Source: JAYODW01 sp038116745
GTDB taxonomy: Bacteria > Pseudomonadota > Gammaproteobacteria > Ga0077536
Assembly: GCA_038116745.1 (NCBI GenBank)
Contig: JAYODW010000014.1
Location: forward strand, 26,862-90,861
Reading direction: 5' to 3'
Length of the DNA stretch: 64,000 bases
Shown here piece after piece: positions 1 to 7,899 of this stretch. The notes under the pieces are model-generated. The model was given only the letters and a program-made list of their open reading frames with translations. It was not told the DNA's origin and did no database searches. How positions within the stretch are numbered: position 1 is the first letter of the stretch; each line of letters opens with the position of its first letter. Both the position numbers and the translations under genes were made by a program.

Positions 1-34
1 CTTTACGCACCGCACAGATGGTGAGTTTGATCAT
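1..34 (-). CDS. EthD-like small protein, N-terminus only
   Basis: Reading the minus strand from an ATG at 34 gives the first eleven residues, MIKLTICAVRK, before the window ends. This opening is typical of EthD-domain proteins, small ferredoxin-fold dimers that accompany catabolic oxygenases. An AGGGA Shine-Dalgarno-like stretch lies about ten bases upstream of the ATG. A second EthD-like gene at 1687 makes the assignment more plausible. So short a fragment cannot settle the family. Confidence 0.4.
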   Translation of the reverse strand, partial: MIKLTICAVRK

Positions 35-158
35 GGGGCACAACGTTCCCTGCAGCGGACGCACAGTATACGCAGACCATCCGCGCGCCTGTCCCTTGCC
101 AGGGTTGCAGCGCAGTCGTTAGGCTCGCGCTTTCTGAATGACTCAAGCAGGTGCAGCC

Positions 159-731
159 ATGGCCCGGATCCCATTGATAGAGCCGGAAGATGCCAACCCC
201 GAGGTGCGCGCGATCTATGAGCGCTTCGAAGGGCTGGGTTTTTCCATCTTTAATGTCTTCAAACTATTCGCCAACGACTCACGTCTGTTGTCCGGATTTG
301 CAGAAATGGCGTACGCGCTGTACGGCAACCCGACCATCTCCCCGCGACATCGCGAGCTCGCTTATCTGCGGTCCTCTCAAGTCAACAGCTGCCACTACTG
401 AATCCCCACACACGTGATGCTCGGTCGGAGTGTCGGATTGACGGATGAAGAGATGGGTGCCATGGCCAACCCGGAGAGCTGCTCGACTTTCGACGCGCGA
501 GATCGTCTGGCGCTGCGCTATGCAGAGGAGCTGACCCGACACAATCGGGTAGACGATGCGCTGTACAGCGAACTCGAACAGCATTTTTCCCGTGAGGAGC
601 TGGTCGAGCTCTGCGCGACGATCGGTTTGTCTGCGATCGTGAATCGCTTCCATGCCACGTTCAGGACGGATGTTGACGAGTCGACGCAGGAAATTGCCGG
701 CGATACCTCGTTCTGCCCGATTGGCCGCTGA
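159..731 (+). CDS. Carboxymuconolactone decarboxylase/AhpD-like protein, probable selenoprotein (in-frame TGA as Sec)
   Basis: The frame reads from ATG 159 to the stop at 729-731 with one in-frame TGA at 399-401, giving 190 residues if TGA is decoded. The family is carboxymuconolactone decarboxylase/AhpD, whose peroxidase members use a CxxC pair followed by His (CxxCxxxH). Here Cys78 (TGC at 390), His79, Tyr80, the TGA at codon 81, then Ile, Pro, Thr, His85 fit CxxUxxxH exactly. Sequence after the TGA stays typical of the family, with no frame loss. A hairpin with a G-rich loop starts 16 bases after the TGA. ATG 159 is preferred over ATG 138 because GCAGG lies just upstream and MARIPLIEP is a family-like start. 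Selenoprotein AhpD-like proteins are known from bacterial surveys. The alternative is a nonsense mutation or a TGC-to-TGA base error. No selA, selB, selC or selD is visible in this window. Confidence 0.75.
417..433 (+). promoter_or_regulatory. Candidate bacterial SECIS hairpin
   Basis: A six-pair stem forms between 417-422 (AUGCUC) and 428-433 (GAGUGU), with two G-U wobbles, closing a five-base loop GGUCG at 423-427. Bacterial SECIS elements are short stem-loops just downstream of the UGA with a G among the first two loop bases. Here both are G, and the loop core GGUC is the same as in the E. coli fdhF element. Twenty-one bases separate the UGA from the first loop G, inside the usual bacterial range. 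The structure was drawn by eye and not computed. Confidence 0.6.
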
Positions 732-755
732 CGTGCCGCTGCAGGAGCCGCTTCG

Positions 756-1559
756 ATGAACCTTGCCCTGTTCTGCGATTTTGAGAACGTGGCGCTTGGC
801 GTGCGTGATGCGAAATACGCCAAATTCGATATCAAACGTGTCCTCGAGCGTCTGCTGGTCAAGGGCAGTATCGTGGTCAAGAAGGCCTACTGCGACTGGG
901 AACGGTACAAGGACTTCAAAAGCCCCATGCATGAGGCAGCGTTTGAGCTTATCGAGATCCCGCATGCGCGGCAGTCAGGGAAGAACTCTGCCGATATCCG
1001 AATGGTGGTTGATGCGCTCGATCTCTGCTACACGAAGGGGCATGTGGATACCTTTGTGATTATCAGCGGTGATTCGGATTTTTCGCCGCTGGTATCGAAG
1101 CTGCGCGAAAACGCCCGTACCGTGATCGGCGTCGGGGTACGCAACTCAACGTCCGATTTGCTCATAAGTAACTGCGACGAGTTCATCTTCTACGATGATC
1201 TGGTGCGCGAAGACGAGCTGAAACGCAACCGGAACCGTAAAGCGGCAGCGCGCAAGGCCGCGCCGGCGTCAAACGCGGTTGCCGATAAAGCGGACGATGT
1301 GATGCAGGGCGGGATCGACCTCATCATCGAGACCGCGGAAGCGCTGCGGGAGGAGCGCGGTGCGGAGGACAATCTCTGGGGTTCGATGATCAAGCAGGCG
1401 CTCAAGCGCCGTCGTCCGGACTTCAGTGAGAGCGCCTACGGCGTGCGCTCGTTCAGCAAGCTGCTGGAAGAAGCTCAGGCGCGGGGGCAGCTCGAACTTG
1501 CGCTCGACGAGCGCTCGGGTGGCTACATCATCCGTCTGCCCAGGTCCGCTCACGACTGA
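756..1559 (+). CDS. NYN-domain (PIN-like nuclease) protein with C-terminal LOTUS/OST-HTH domain
   Basis: A 267-aa protein. Residues 1-150 are a NYN domain of the LabA/DUF88 type, a PIN-like metal-dependent ribonuclease fold. Acidic active-site candidates are Asp8 in FCDFEN, the aspartates of SADIRMVVDAL near residue 80 and of SGDSDFSPL near 105. After a basic linker (about 155-175), residues 190-262 resemble a LOTUS/OST-HTH RNA-binding domain ending in GGYIIRLP. NYN-LOTUS proteins are thought to act in RNA processing or decay; the target is unknown. CAGGAG eight bases upstream supports the start. It follows the putative selenoprotein by 24 bases on the same strand, so the two may be co-transcribed. 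Confidence 0.85.
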   Translation: MNLALFCDFENVALGVRDAKYAKFDIKRVLERLLVKGSIVVKKAYCDWERYKDFKSPMHEAAFELIEIPHARQSGKNSADIRMVVDALDLCYTKGHVDTFVIISGDSDFSPLVSKLRENARTVIGVGVRNSTSDLLISNCDEFIFYDDLVREDELKRNRNRKAAARKAAPASNAVADKADDVMQGGIDLIIETAEALREERGAEDNLWGSMIKQALKRRRPDFSESAYGVRSFSKLLEEAQARGQLELALDERSGGYIIRLPRSAHD

Positions 1560-1686
1560 AAAACGGCTGCCTGTCGGAACTGCCGCGCTATCGCGGACAG
1601 AAGGTTGCTCCGTGCTCTGACCCAGCCTGGTTCCAGCGCTGCTGCAGTACGATCCAGCTCTGTTTTTTGCCTGCAGGAGGTTAACG

Positions 1687-2022
1687 ATGAACGGGACTAC
1701 CGTGCGCACGGTGGCGATTCTGGGTCGCCGCGAAGGAATGAGCTTTGATGAATTCTGTCGCTACTGGCGCGAGGTGCATGCACCCCTGGCCGCAAGTCTG
1801 CCCGGGGTGGTGAGGTACGTGCAGCGCCATGTGGAGGCGCCCAGTGAGGAGTTCGGCGTTGACGGTTTCGCCCTGCTTGACTACGAGAGCGAGGCGGCGA
1901 TGGAGGCTGCGTGGGCCAGCGAGGCCGGTCAGCGCGCGCTGGCAGATGTGCCCAATTTCCTCGGGCGTCACGATGTGGTGGTCATCCAGGACCACGTCAT
2001 CGTGGATCGGACGGGGGACTAA
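1687..2022 (+). CDS. EthD-domain protein
   Basis: A 111-aa protein with the EthD pattern: a GMSFDEFCRYW helix, then HAPLAASLPGVVRYVQ, then a C-terminal strand with paired His/Asp residues. EthD-type proteins are small ferredoxin-fold dimers of the dimeric alpha/beta-barrel superfamily, often encoded beside catabolic monooxygenases, and mostly lack a defined reaction. A strong Shine-Dalgarno (GCAGGAGG) sits eight bases before the ATG. The gene stands alone between the NYN gene and an AT-rich promoter-like stretch. Confidence 0.75.
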   Translation: MNGTTVRTVAILGRREGMSFDEFCRYWREVHAPLAASLPGVVRYVQRHVEAPSEEFGVDGFALLDYESEAAMEAAWASEAGQRALADVPNFLGRHDVVVIQDHVIVDRTGD

Positions 2023-2071
2023 CGGTTTCTCACGGCGCGCAGGACTTGAGGACGAGTCTGAAAGGCGGGGG

Positions 2072-2138
2072 GTATATATAAATAATTTAGATTAGATATT
2101 GCTCGTAACTTACTAATTATATTTTCTTTATGCTAAAG
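2072..2138 (+). promoter_or_regulatory. AT-rich promoter-like region upstream of the AMIN-barrel gene
   Basis: About 65 bases here are strikingly AT-rich (runs such as TATATATAAATAATTTAG) inside an otherwise GC-rich window, immediately before the ATG at 2146. Several TATAAT-like hexamers overlap, so no single -10/-35 pair can be chosen. The position suggests the promoter of the outer-membrane protein gene, possibly with an AT-specific regulator or UP element. Confidence 0.35.
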
Positions 2139-2145
2139 TTCCTTC

Positions 2146-3954
2146 ATGGAAGAGAAGGGCTTTGCGCCAATGGAAAGCGTGCAGCGCGGGAATCGACCGC
2201 GGGTCAAAATTGGAAAACGAGCGCCGCTGGTTGTGGCGTTAATCGCCACGCTGCTGATCGGCGGGCAGGCAGCCGCGGCCATGCGCTCAGCAAGTGCGGT
2301 CACCACCGTGCGCAGCGGGATCTCTGCAGAGCGCACCCGGGTCGTGTTCGATCTGACCGGAGCGGTCAGCTACAAGCTATTCACCTTGAAATCGCCCGAC
2401 CGCGTGGTGCTCGATCTGGATCAGGCGTCTGTCCCGCATTCCCTGCAGATAGAAGGAGGCGAAGGCGGTGTCGTCCGAGGTCTGCGCTATGCGAGCAGGG
2501 GTGCTGACGGTGTGCGTCTGGTCCTCGATGTCGCCGCACCGGTCGACGCGAGCGGCATGCAGCTCGGGCCGAACGGGCCTTACGGGCATCGTGTTGTGGT
2601 GGACCTGCGCGAGGCTTCGCAACTGCCGGCACAGCGCCCCGTGCCAGGCACGATTACCCGACCAGAGAGAACACCCGATGGGCTGCTCGCGGAAGTGGCA
2701 GCCGTCGGCACCACCCGGCCGGTGACCGCCGACGCCGCGACCAGCGGCGCGGTGCTGCGGCCGAGCGACGAGAGCGCCTCGCGCGAGTGGCTTTCAGCTG
2801 GCGACAACGGGCTGCGGGACGTCGAGGTGGATATCAGCGGTTCAATCGGTGTCGAGCTGCGTCATTTCTTCCAGAGTCCGCATCTGCCCGATCAGGGTAC
2901 GACTACCGGCTCCCTGTCGTTTCGCCCTGAGGTCTACTGGACCTGGGATGATGAGCGCCAGAGTCTGTTGTTCATTCCGTATGCGCGTCTGGATGAGAAC
3001 GATTCAAGGCGCACACACTTTGATCTCCGCGAGCTGAGCTACATCTACGCGGCTGACTCCTGGGAGTTACGCGCAGGTGTACGCAAGGTGTTCTGGGGCG
3101 TTGCCGAAACTAACCACCTGGTAGACATCATTAACCAGACCGACTACGTCGAAAACATCGATCTGGAGGACAAGCTTGGTCAGCCCATGGTGAACCTGGC
3201 CCTGGTCAGAGACTGGGGCACTCTGGACCTGTTCGTCCTGCCGGGCTTTCGCGAACGGACCTTCCCGGGGCGTCACGGACGCTTCAATGGACCCTTGAGA
3301 ATTGTCGGCAGCGACCCGGAATACGAATCAGCCGCGGGCAATAAGCATGTCGACTTCGCTGTCCGCTATTCCAACTACTTCGACGTTTTCGATGTCGGCC
3401 TCTACCACTTCTGGGGGACGAGTCGGGAGCCGCGCTTCGGCGTCAAAGTGACACCGTCAGGAGAGCCAGTGCTGTTTCCGATCTACGACATCATCAACCA
3501 GACCGGTACCGATATTCAGGCCACGGTCGACAACTGGCTGTGGAAGTTCGAAGCCCTGCGTCGCGAAGGTCAGGGGGATACGTTTCTCGCGGCGGTTGGT
3601 GGTTTGGAGTACACCTTCGTCGGCGTCTATGAAACCGCGATGGACGTCGGCGTGCTTGGCGAGTACCACTGGGACGAACGCGGTAAAGGTTCTCCTTGGG
3701 CTTTTAACAACGATATTTTTGTCGGTTCCCGGCTGGCGTTTAATGACGCCTTCGACAGCCAGTTGCTGGGTGGGATCATGAGTGATCTGAACGGTGGCGG
3801 TTACTTCTTCAACGTTGAAGCCAGTCGCCGGATCGGGGAATTCTGGAAAGTTGAGCTTGAGATGCGCCTGCTGCTCGATATCGATCCCTCAGACGCGATT
3901 TATGCGCTGAACCGGGATGATTATGTTCAGGTCGAGGTCCTGCGCTACTTCTGA
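2146..3954 (+). CDS. AMIN-domain outer-membrane beta-barrel protein
   Basis: A 602-aa exported protein. A signal peptide covers about residues 27-46 (hydrophobic LVVALIATLLIGG, cleavage near AAAA). Residues 50-155 form an AMIN domain (RVVFDLTGAVSYKLFTL, DRVVLDLDQA, VVVDLREA), which in amidase AmiC and in secretins targets proteins to peptidoglycan or septum. After a Pro/Thr-rich linker, residues 225-602 alternate aromatic and acidic strands, consistent with a porin-like barrel (loosely like DUF1302-type proteins), and the chain ends in Phe, a hallmark of outer-membrane barrels. Fusing an AMIN domain to a barrel suggests a peptidoglycan-anchored porin. ATG 2170 is a possible alternative start and would give a shorter signal region. 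Confidence 0.6.
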   Translation: MEEKGFAPMESVQRGNRPRVKIGKRAPLVVALIATLLIGGQAAAAMRSASAVTTVRSGISAERTRVVFDLTGAVSYKLFTLKSPDRVVLDLDQASVPHSLQIEGGEGGVVRGLRYASRGADGVRLVLDVAAPVDASGMQLGPNGPYGHRVVVDLREASQLPAQRPVPGTITRPERTPDGLLAEVAAVGTTRPVTADAATSGAVLRPSDESASREWLSAGDNGLRDVEVDISGSIGVELRHFFQSPHLPDQGTTTGSLSFRPEVYWTWDDERQSLLFIPYARLDENDSRRTHFDLRELSYIYAADSWELRAGVRKVFWGVAETNHLVDIINQTDYVENIDLEDKLGQPMVNLALVRDWGTLDLFVLPGFRERTFPGRHGRFNGPLRIVGSDPEYESAAGNKHVDFAVRYSNYFDVFDVGLYHFWGTSREPRFGVKVTPSGEPVLFPIYDIINQTGTDIQATVDNWLWKFEALRREGQGDTFLAAVGGLEYTFVGVYETAMDVGVLGEYHWDERGKGSPWAFNNDIFVGSRLAFNDAFDSQLLGGIMSDLNGGGYFFNVEASRRIGEFWKVELEMRLLLDIDPSDAIYALNRDDYVQVEVLRYF

Positions 3955-3994
3955 ATCCGCGCACTGAGCATGGTCGAGCTGTGGTGTACAGGCG

Positions 3995-4591
3995 TCACGT
4001 CTCCGCATGCAGCGACGCCAGGAGTGCGGCCAGCGTCGGGAAATGATGGTCAGTCAGCGCAGGCCAGCGCTGCGTTCCCGCATGAACGTGGACAGTAGTG
4101 ACACCGGCGTTGCGACCCGCTTCGAGATCCAGTCTGTAATCTCCCACCATCAGGCACGCCTCAGCTGGCAGGCCCCAGCTACCGATGAGCTGATGTATAC
4201 CAGCAGCCGCAGGCTTCGGTGCCGCCTCATCCCGTCCCAGGATGAGTTCAGGCTCGAACCAGTTGTCCAGTCCACAGGCAGTTAAAGCGATGCGGGCGGC
4301 AGCGCGCGTGTTGCGGGTCAGGATCCCCAGTCTTTTGCCGCGCTGCGCCAGCTCAGCAATCAGTGCCTGCGCGCCCAGCGCGATTTCCGCCGCAGCTGCG
4401 AGCTCCAGCTCGATCGCATGCAGTCGGGCCCGCAGTGGTGCCGCCTCCGTCGAGGGGAGCTCGTCCAGAAATTCCAGGATCAGTCGCCCGGGCGGTACTG
4501 CAAGTTCGGCACGGATGGCGTCGAAGTCGTGTTGCGCCAGAGTCAGCGTGCCATCCAGGTCAAAGATCCAACCCGAGTGACGATCAAGCAT
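3995..4591 (-). CDS. HAD-superfamily hydrolase (phosphoglycolate phosphatase-like)
   Basis: A 198-aa HAD hydrolase. Motif I is FDLDGTL near residue 10, with the nucleophilic Asp and acid/base Asp. Motif II is ILTRNT near 90, motif III Lys is in DEAAPKP near 128, and motif IV is MVGDYRLDLEAG near 150. The alpha-helical cap inserted after motif I matches subfamily I phosphatases such as Gph. The substrate cannot be told. Its first eight bases overlap the end of the upstream membrane-protein gene, so translation is probably coupled. Confidence 0.85.
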   Translation of the reverse strand: MLDRHSGWIFDLDGTLTLAQHDFDAIRAELAVPPGRLILEFLDELPSTEAAPLRARLHAIELELAAAAEIALGAQALIAELAQRGKRLGILTRNTRAAARIALTACGLDNWFEPELILGRDEAAPKPAAAGIHQLIGSWGLPAEACLMVGDYRLDLEAGRNAGVTTVHVHAGTQRWPALTDHHFPTLAALLASLHAET

Positions 4592-5390
4592 GGTCGGTCC
4601 CAGGTTTCACGTTGGAATGTTGCAAGGCCGCATGGGCAATCAGGTGCATGGCGATATCTGCCAGCGTCTTTAGGACGATGAAAAGCCACGCAGCAGCATC
4701 GGGCGCGGCCTGACGGCCGAACAGTATCGTGAGATGCATCGGCACGACGCGCAGATAGGGCAGAAACATAAGCGTACCGATATTCGGGCAGCCAGTTCGG
4801 TCCAGTCTGATGTTGTAGCGGTAAGACCAGATGTGGTTGACGACAAAACCGGCGATCGCCACCACAAGCCATGGATCCAAGGTCATGCCAGCGCTGCTTT
4901 TCACGATGAAAATCAGGTAGGCGGCGTGGAAGAGTCCGTAGTGGACGAGAAAAAAATTGGCCACCCAGTTTTTAGTGGCGACGGTCGGTTCGACTGGCTG
5001 TCCGTTGATCGTGAAATCGCGCGTGGAAAATTTTTCGAGTGACCGGATCCGAGCAATGTTCGCCACGCCAATGATGATGCTCTGCATCCAGTAGAGCAGC
5101 ATGAGGTAGGCCAGGTCCCACGCGCCCGCCTGGGCCATGATGAGGGCCAGACCGTTTGCCGCCAGCAGCGACCACAGTGAGCCGTCCCACAGGACAGGAG
5201 CACGGCCCGTATCGGGTTCACGCGGCTTCGTCGCTGCCGCAATACGTGCCCGGTAGCCGGCGTATTTGGCGTAGGCAATCCCGCAGCCGGGACATTGCCA
5301 GGGCAGGCTGCGATCGAGGGGTGTGCGGCGGTGGCCGCATTTCGGACATAGCCGCTGTTGGGCGGCAGCGTCCGCGGTTTTGGACTGCAT
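4584..5390 (-). CDS. DUF6498-like membrane protein with N-terminal zinc ribbon
   Basis: A 268-aa protein. Residues 15-40 hold two CxxC pairs (CPKCG and CPGCG) forming a small zinc ribbon. The rest has about five or six hydrophobic segments with Trp/Tyr-rich helices (YWMQSIIIGVANI; NFFLVHYGLFHAAYLIF), which resembles DUF6498 proteins of unknown function. A fusion of a cytoplasmic zinc ribbon to this membrane domain is seen here directly; its role is not known. It lies between the Lrp regulator (21 bases upstream) and the HAD gene (8-base overlap), so the three form a likely operon. Confidence 0.65.
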   Translation of the reverse strand: MQSKTADAAAQQRLCPKCGHRRTPLDRSLPWQCPGCGIAYAKYAGYRARIAAATKPREPDTGRAPVLWDGSLWSLLAANGLALIMAQAGAWDLAYLMLLYWMQSIIIGVANIARIRSLEKFSTRDFTINGQPVEPTVATKNWVANFFLVHYGLFHAAYLIFIVKSSAGMTLDPWLVVAIAGFVVNHIWSYRYNIRLDRTGCPNIGTLMFLPYLRVVPMHLTILFGRQAAPDAAAWLFIVLKTLADIAMHLIAHAALQHSNVKPGTDHA

Positions 5391-5411
5391 GAGTGGCTCG
5401 GGTACCTGTGC

Positions 5412-5912
5412 CTACTGGATGTGATCCAGTGGCAGCGCGGTGCGATTGATGACCTTGCGCAGGACAAAGCTGGAATGCACCCCAACAACCCCCTCGATAC
5501 GTGTCAGGCGACCCAGCAGAAATTCCTCGTAGTAGGTCATGTCCGGGAGTACTGCTTTGAGCAGGTAGTCGGCCGCTTGCCCGGTCACAATGCTGCATTC
5601 GATGACTTCCGGTAAATCGCTGACGGCGCGCTCAAAGTTGGCGAAGCGCTCGGGCGTGTGACGGTCCATGGTGATGCTGATCATGGCGGTGATGTTGAGC
5701 CCCAGCAGGCTCTGGTTGAGCAGGGTGACATGGCGCTCGATCAGCCCCGAATCCTCAAGTCGCTTGACCCGCCGCGCGCAGGGTGTGGGCGAAAGACCGA
5801 TTTTTTCGGACAGCTCCAGATTGCTGATGCGGGCGTTTTCCTGCATCAGGTGAAGAATGCGGCGGTCCGTCCGGTCGAGCCGGAGCGCCGTGGGACGATG
5901 TCTGATATCCAT
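5412..5912 (-). CDS. Lrp/AsnC-family transcriptional regulator
   Basis: A 166-aa Lrp/AsnC regulator. Residues about 12-65 form the winged helix-turn-helix (DRRILHLMQENARISNLEL then SPTPCARRVKRLEDSGLI), and residues 75-155 the RAM ligand-binding domain. This family senses amino acids and controls amino-acid metabolism. It is transcribed divergently from leuA across an AT-rich interval with an inverted repeat, so it may control itself and leuA; that is inference from position. The long basic stretch before the HTH (RPTALRLDRTDRR) is normal for the family. Confidence 0.9.
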   Translation of the reverse strand: MDIRHRPTALRLDRTDRRILHLMQENARISNLELSEKIGLSPTPCARRVKRLEDSGLIERHVTLLNQSLLGLNITAMISITMDRHTPERFANFERAVSDLPEVIECSIVTGQAADYLLKAVLPDMTYYEEFLLGRLTRIEGVVGVHSSFVLRKVINRTALPLDHIQ

Positions 5913-5991
5913 TCGCGCGCCTTGAAATTGGAATTAATCTCTAATTTATATTTATTTATAGTTAATAACACCAATGAATCGCTTTTTTGGT

Positions 5992-6013
5992 AGTGAAAAA
6001 GCAATTTTTCACT
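5992..6013. repeat. Perfect inverted repeat between lrp-like gene and leuA
   Basis: AGTGAAAAA (5992-6000) and TTTTTCACT (6005-6013) are exact reverse complements separated by GCAA. The repeat sits in the AT-rich divergent promoter region about 70 bases upstream of leuA. It could be an operator for the neighbouring Lrp-type regulator or a transcript hairpin followed by no T tract. The arms are seen directly; the function is inferred. Confidence 0.5.
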
Positions 6014-6083
6014 GCTGCGGAAGTCGTACAATTCACCTCCGGCACGGGTCGTGTCGCTAGTGAACAATGCGGGAATTAATCCA

Positions 6084-7763
6084 ATGAATGCCTTCAATCA
6101 TCGTAAATACCCCCCTTATCCGCCGGCTGGCTTCAAGCAGCGTACCTGGCCGGACAAAGTCATTGAACAGGCGCCGCGCTGGTGCAGCGTGGATCTGCGG
6201 GACGGTAACCAGGCGCTGATTGAGCCGATGAACGTCATGCAGAAGCTGCAGATGTTCCAACTGCTGGTCAACGTCGGGTTCAAGGAGATCGAAATTGGAT
6301 TCCCGGCGGCCTCGCAGCCGGACTTCGATTTCGTGCGCCGGCTGATTGACGAACAGCTGATCCCGGATGACGTCACGGTTCAGGTGCTGACGCAGGCCCG
6401 TCCGGAACTGGTTGCGCGATCGTTTGAGGCGCTCAAAGGTGTCAAGCGCGCGATCATGCATCTATATAACTCAACCTCGACGGTGCAGCGTGAGCAGGTC
6501 TTCGCGATGGACAGGGCGGGGGTGAAAGCGATCGCGGTCAACGGTGCGCAGATGGTGCTCGATGCCGCTGCCCAGTACCCGGAGACCGACTGGGTGTTCG
6601 AGTACTCACCGGAAAGCTTTACCGGTACTGAGCTCGATTACGCGGTCGAAGTCTGCGACGCCGTTGTGGATGTCTGGGGCGCAACCCCTGAGCGACCCTG
6701 CATCATTAACTTGCCGGCGACCGTTGAGATGGCAACTCCCAACGTGTATGCCGATCAGATCGAATGGATGTCAACGCACTTTGCGAAGCGCGAGGCCATC
6801 GTGCTCAGTCTGCACACGCACAACGACCGCGGTTGTGCCGTGGCAGCCGCGGAGCTCGGCGTGATGGCGGGAGCGGATCGGGTAGAGGGCACTCTGCTTG
6901 GCAACGGCGAACGCACCGGCAATATGGATATCGTGACCATGGGTATGAACCTGTACAGCCAGGGGATCGATCCCACGCTGGATTTCTCGAACATGGACGA
7001 GATCATTCGCTGCGTCACGGCATGTACGCAGATTGATCTGCATCCACGGCACCCGTGGGCCGGGGAGCTGGTTTTCACAGCTTTTTCCGGCAGCCATCAG
7101 GACGCCATCAAAAAGTGTCTGGCGAAGCGTGACGATACGCATCCCTGGGAAGTGGCCTATCTGCCGATTGACCCCAAGGATCTTGGTCGCACCTATCAGG
7201 AAGTGATCAGGATCAACAGCCAATCGGGCAAAGGCGGCATCGCCTACGTGCTTGAGCAGGAAGAGGGCCTGGTGCTGCCGCGTTGGCTGCAGATCGATTT
7301 CAGCACGGTCGTGCAGAAATACGCAGAAGACTCAGCAAGCGAGGTCGCGCCCGAAAAGATCGTGGAACTGTTCCATCAGCACTATCTGGCCCGGACGATG
7401 CCTCTCAGCCTGAGTGGCTATCAGTTGACGCGGGAAAATGACGAGGACCAGCTCAGCGCTTCGCTCTCTGAGTCGGGCAAGGCGATCACGCTGCGTGGCC
7501 GCGCCTCCGGCGTCGTCGGCGCATTCGTGGGTGCGCTGGAACAGCACCTTGGCCGCCAGATCGTATTGGTTGAATACAGCGAGCACACCCTGAGCCAGTC
7601 TGCCGGGGCCGATGCTGACGCTGCGACCTATGTCCAGCTGAATATCGACGGCCAACGTTACTGTGGTGTGGGGACGAGCAGCGACATCGTCGAGGCTTCC
7701 CTGCGCGCCATTCTCTCGGCGCTCAATCAGCCGCTCTCAGTTGGCAGGACCGAAGCAGCCTGA
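6084..7763 (+). CDS. leuA: 2-isopropylmalate synthase
   Basis: A 559-aa LeuA of the longer type found in actinobacteria, fungi and some proteobacteria. It condenses acetyl-CoA with 2-oxoisovalerate, the first committed step of leucine synthesis. The catalytic TIM barrel starts with LRDGNQALIEPM (residues 38-49, metal-binding Asp). HTHNDRG near residues 244-250 supplies the metal-binding histidines, followed by GNGERTGN. The C-terminal 130 residues (SGKAITLRGRASGVVGAFVGAL onward) are the leucine-binding regulatory domain, so feedback inhibition is expected. ATG 6084 is preferred to GTG 6051 because GGGA precedes it and MNAFNHRKYPPYPPAG is a typical start for this type. A strong terminator follows. 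Confidence 0.95.
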   Translation: MNAFNHRKYPPYPPAGFKQRTWPDKVIEQAPRWCSVDLRDGNQALIEPMNVMQKLQMFQLLVNVGFKEIEIGFPAASQPDFDFVRRLIDEQLIPDDVTVQVLTQARPELVARSFEALKGVKRAIMHLYNSTSTVQREQVFAMDRAGVKAIAVNGAQMVLDAAAQYPETDWVFEYSPESFTGTELDYAVEVCDAVVDVWGATPERPCIINLPATVEMATPNVYADQIEWMSTHFAKREAIVLSLHTHNDRGCAVAAAELGVMAGADRVEGTLLGNGERTGNMDIVTMGMNLYSQGIDPTLDFSNMDEIIRCVTACTQIDLHPRHPWAGELVFTAFSGSHQDAIKKCLAKRDDTHPWEVAYLPIDPKDLGRTYQEVIRINSQSGKGGIAYVLEQEEGLVLPRWLQIDFSTVVQKYAEDSASEVAPEKIVELFHQHYLARTMPLSLSGYQLTRENDEDQLSASLSESGKAITLRGRASGVVGAFVGALEQHLGRQIVLVEYSEHTLSQSAGADADAATYVQLNIDGQRYCGVGTSSDIVEASLRAILSALNQPLSVGRTEAA

Positions 7764-7787
7764 ATTTTCCGGCGACCTAAACGAGAC

Positions 7788-7812
7788 AGGGGGCCTTCGG
7801 GCCCCCTTTTTT
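7788..7812 (+). terminator. Rho-independent terminator of leuA
   Basis: GGGGGCC (7789-7795) pairs perfectly with GGCCCCC (7800-7806) around a stable UUCG tetraloop, followed by six T. It lies 25 bases after the leuA stop and is a textbook intrinsic terminator. Confidence 0.95.
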
Positions 7813-7899
7813 GGGTGGGGCAGGACCCGTTCGCTGTGATAGTCGGCACTTCTGCGATTGCTAGACTGTAGGGCGCCCGCACACCAAAGCGATGCCGCA

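Noticed and set aside
138..401. Treating the first half of the AhpD-like gene as a complete 87-aa protein
   Set aside because: The family sequence continues in the same frame past the TGA, and the truncated form would stop inside the active site, so a single TGA-containing gene explains both halves.
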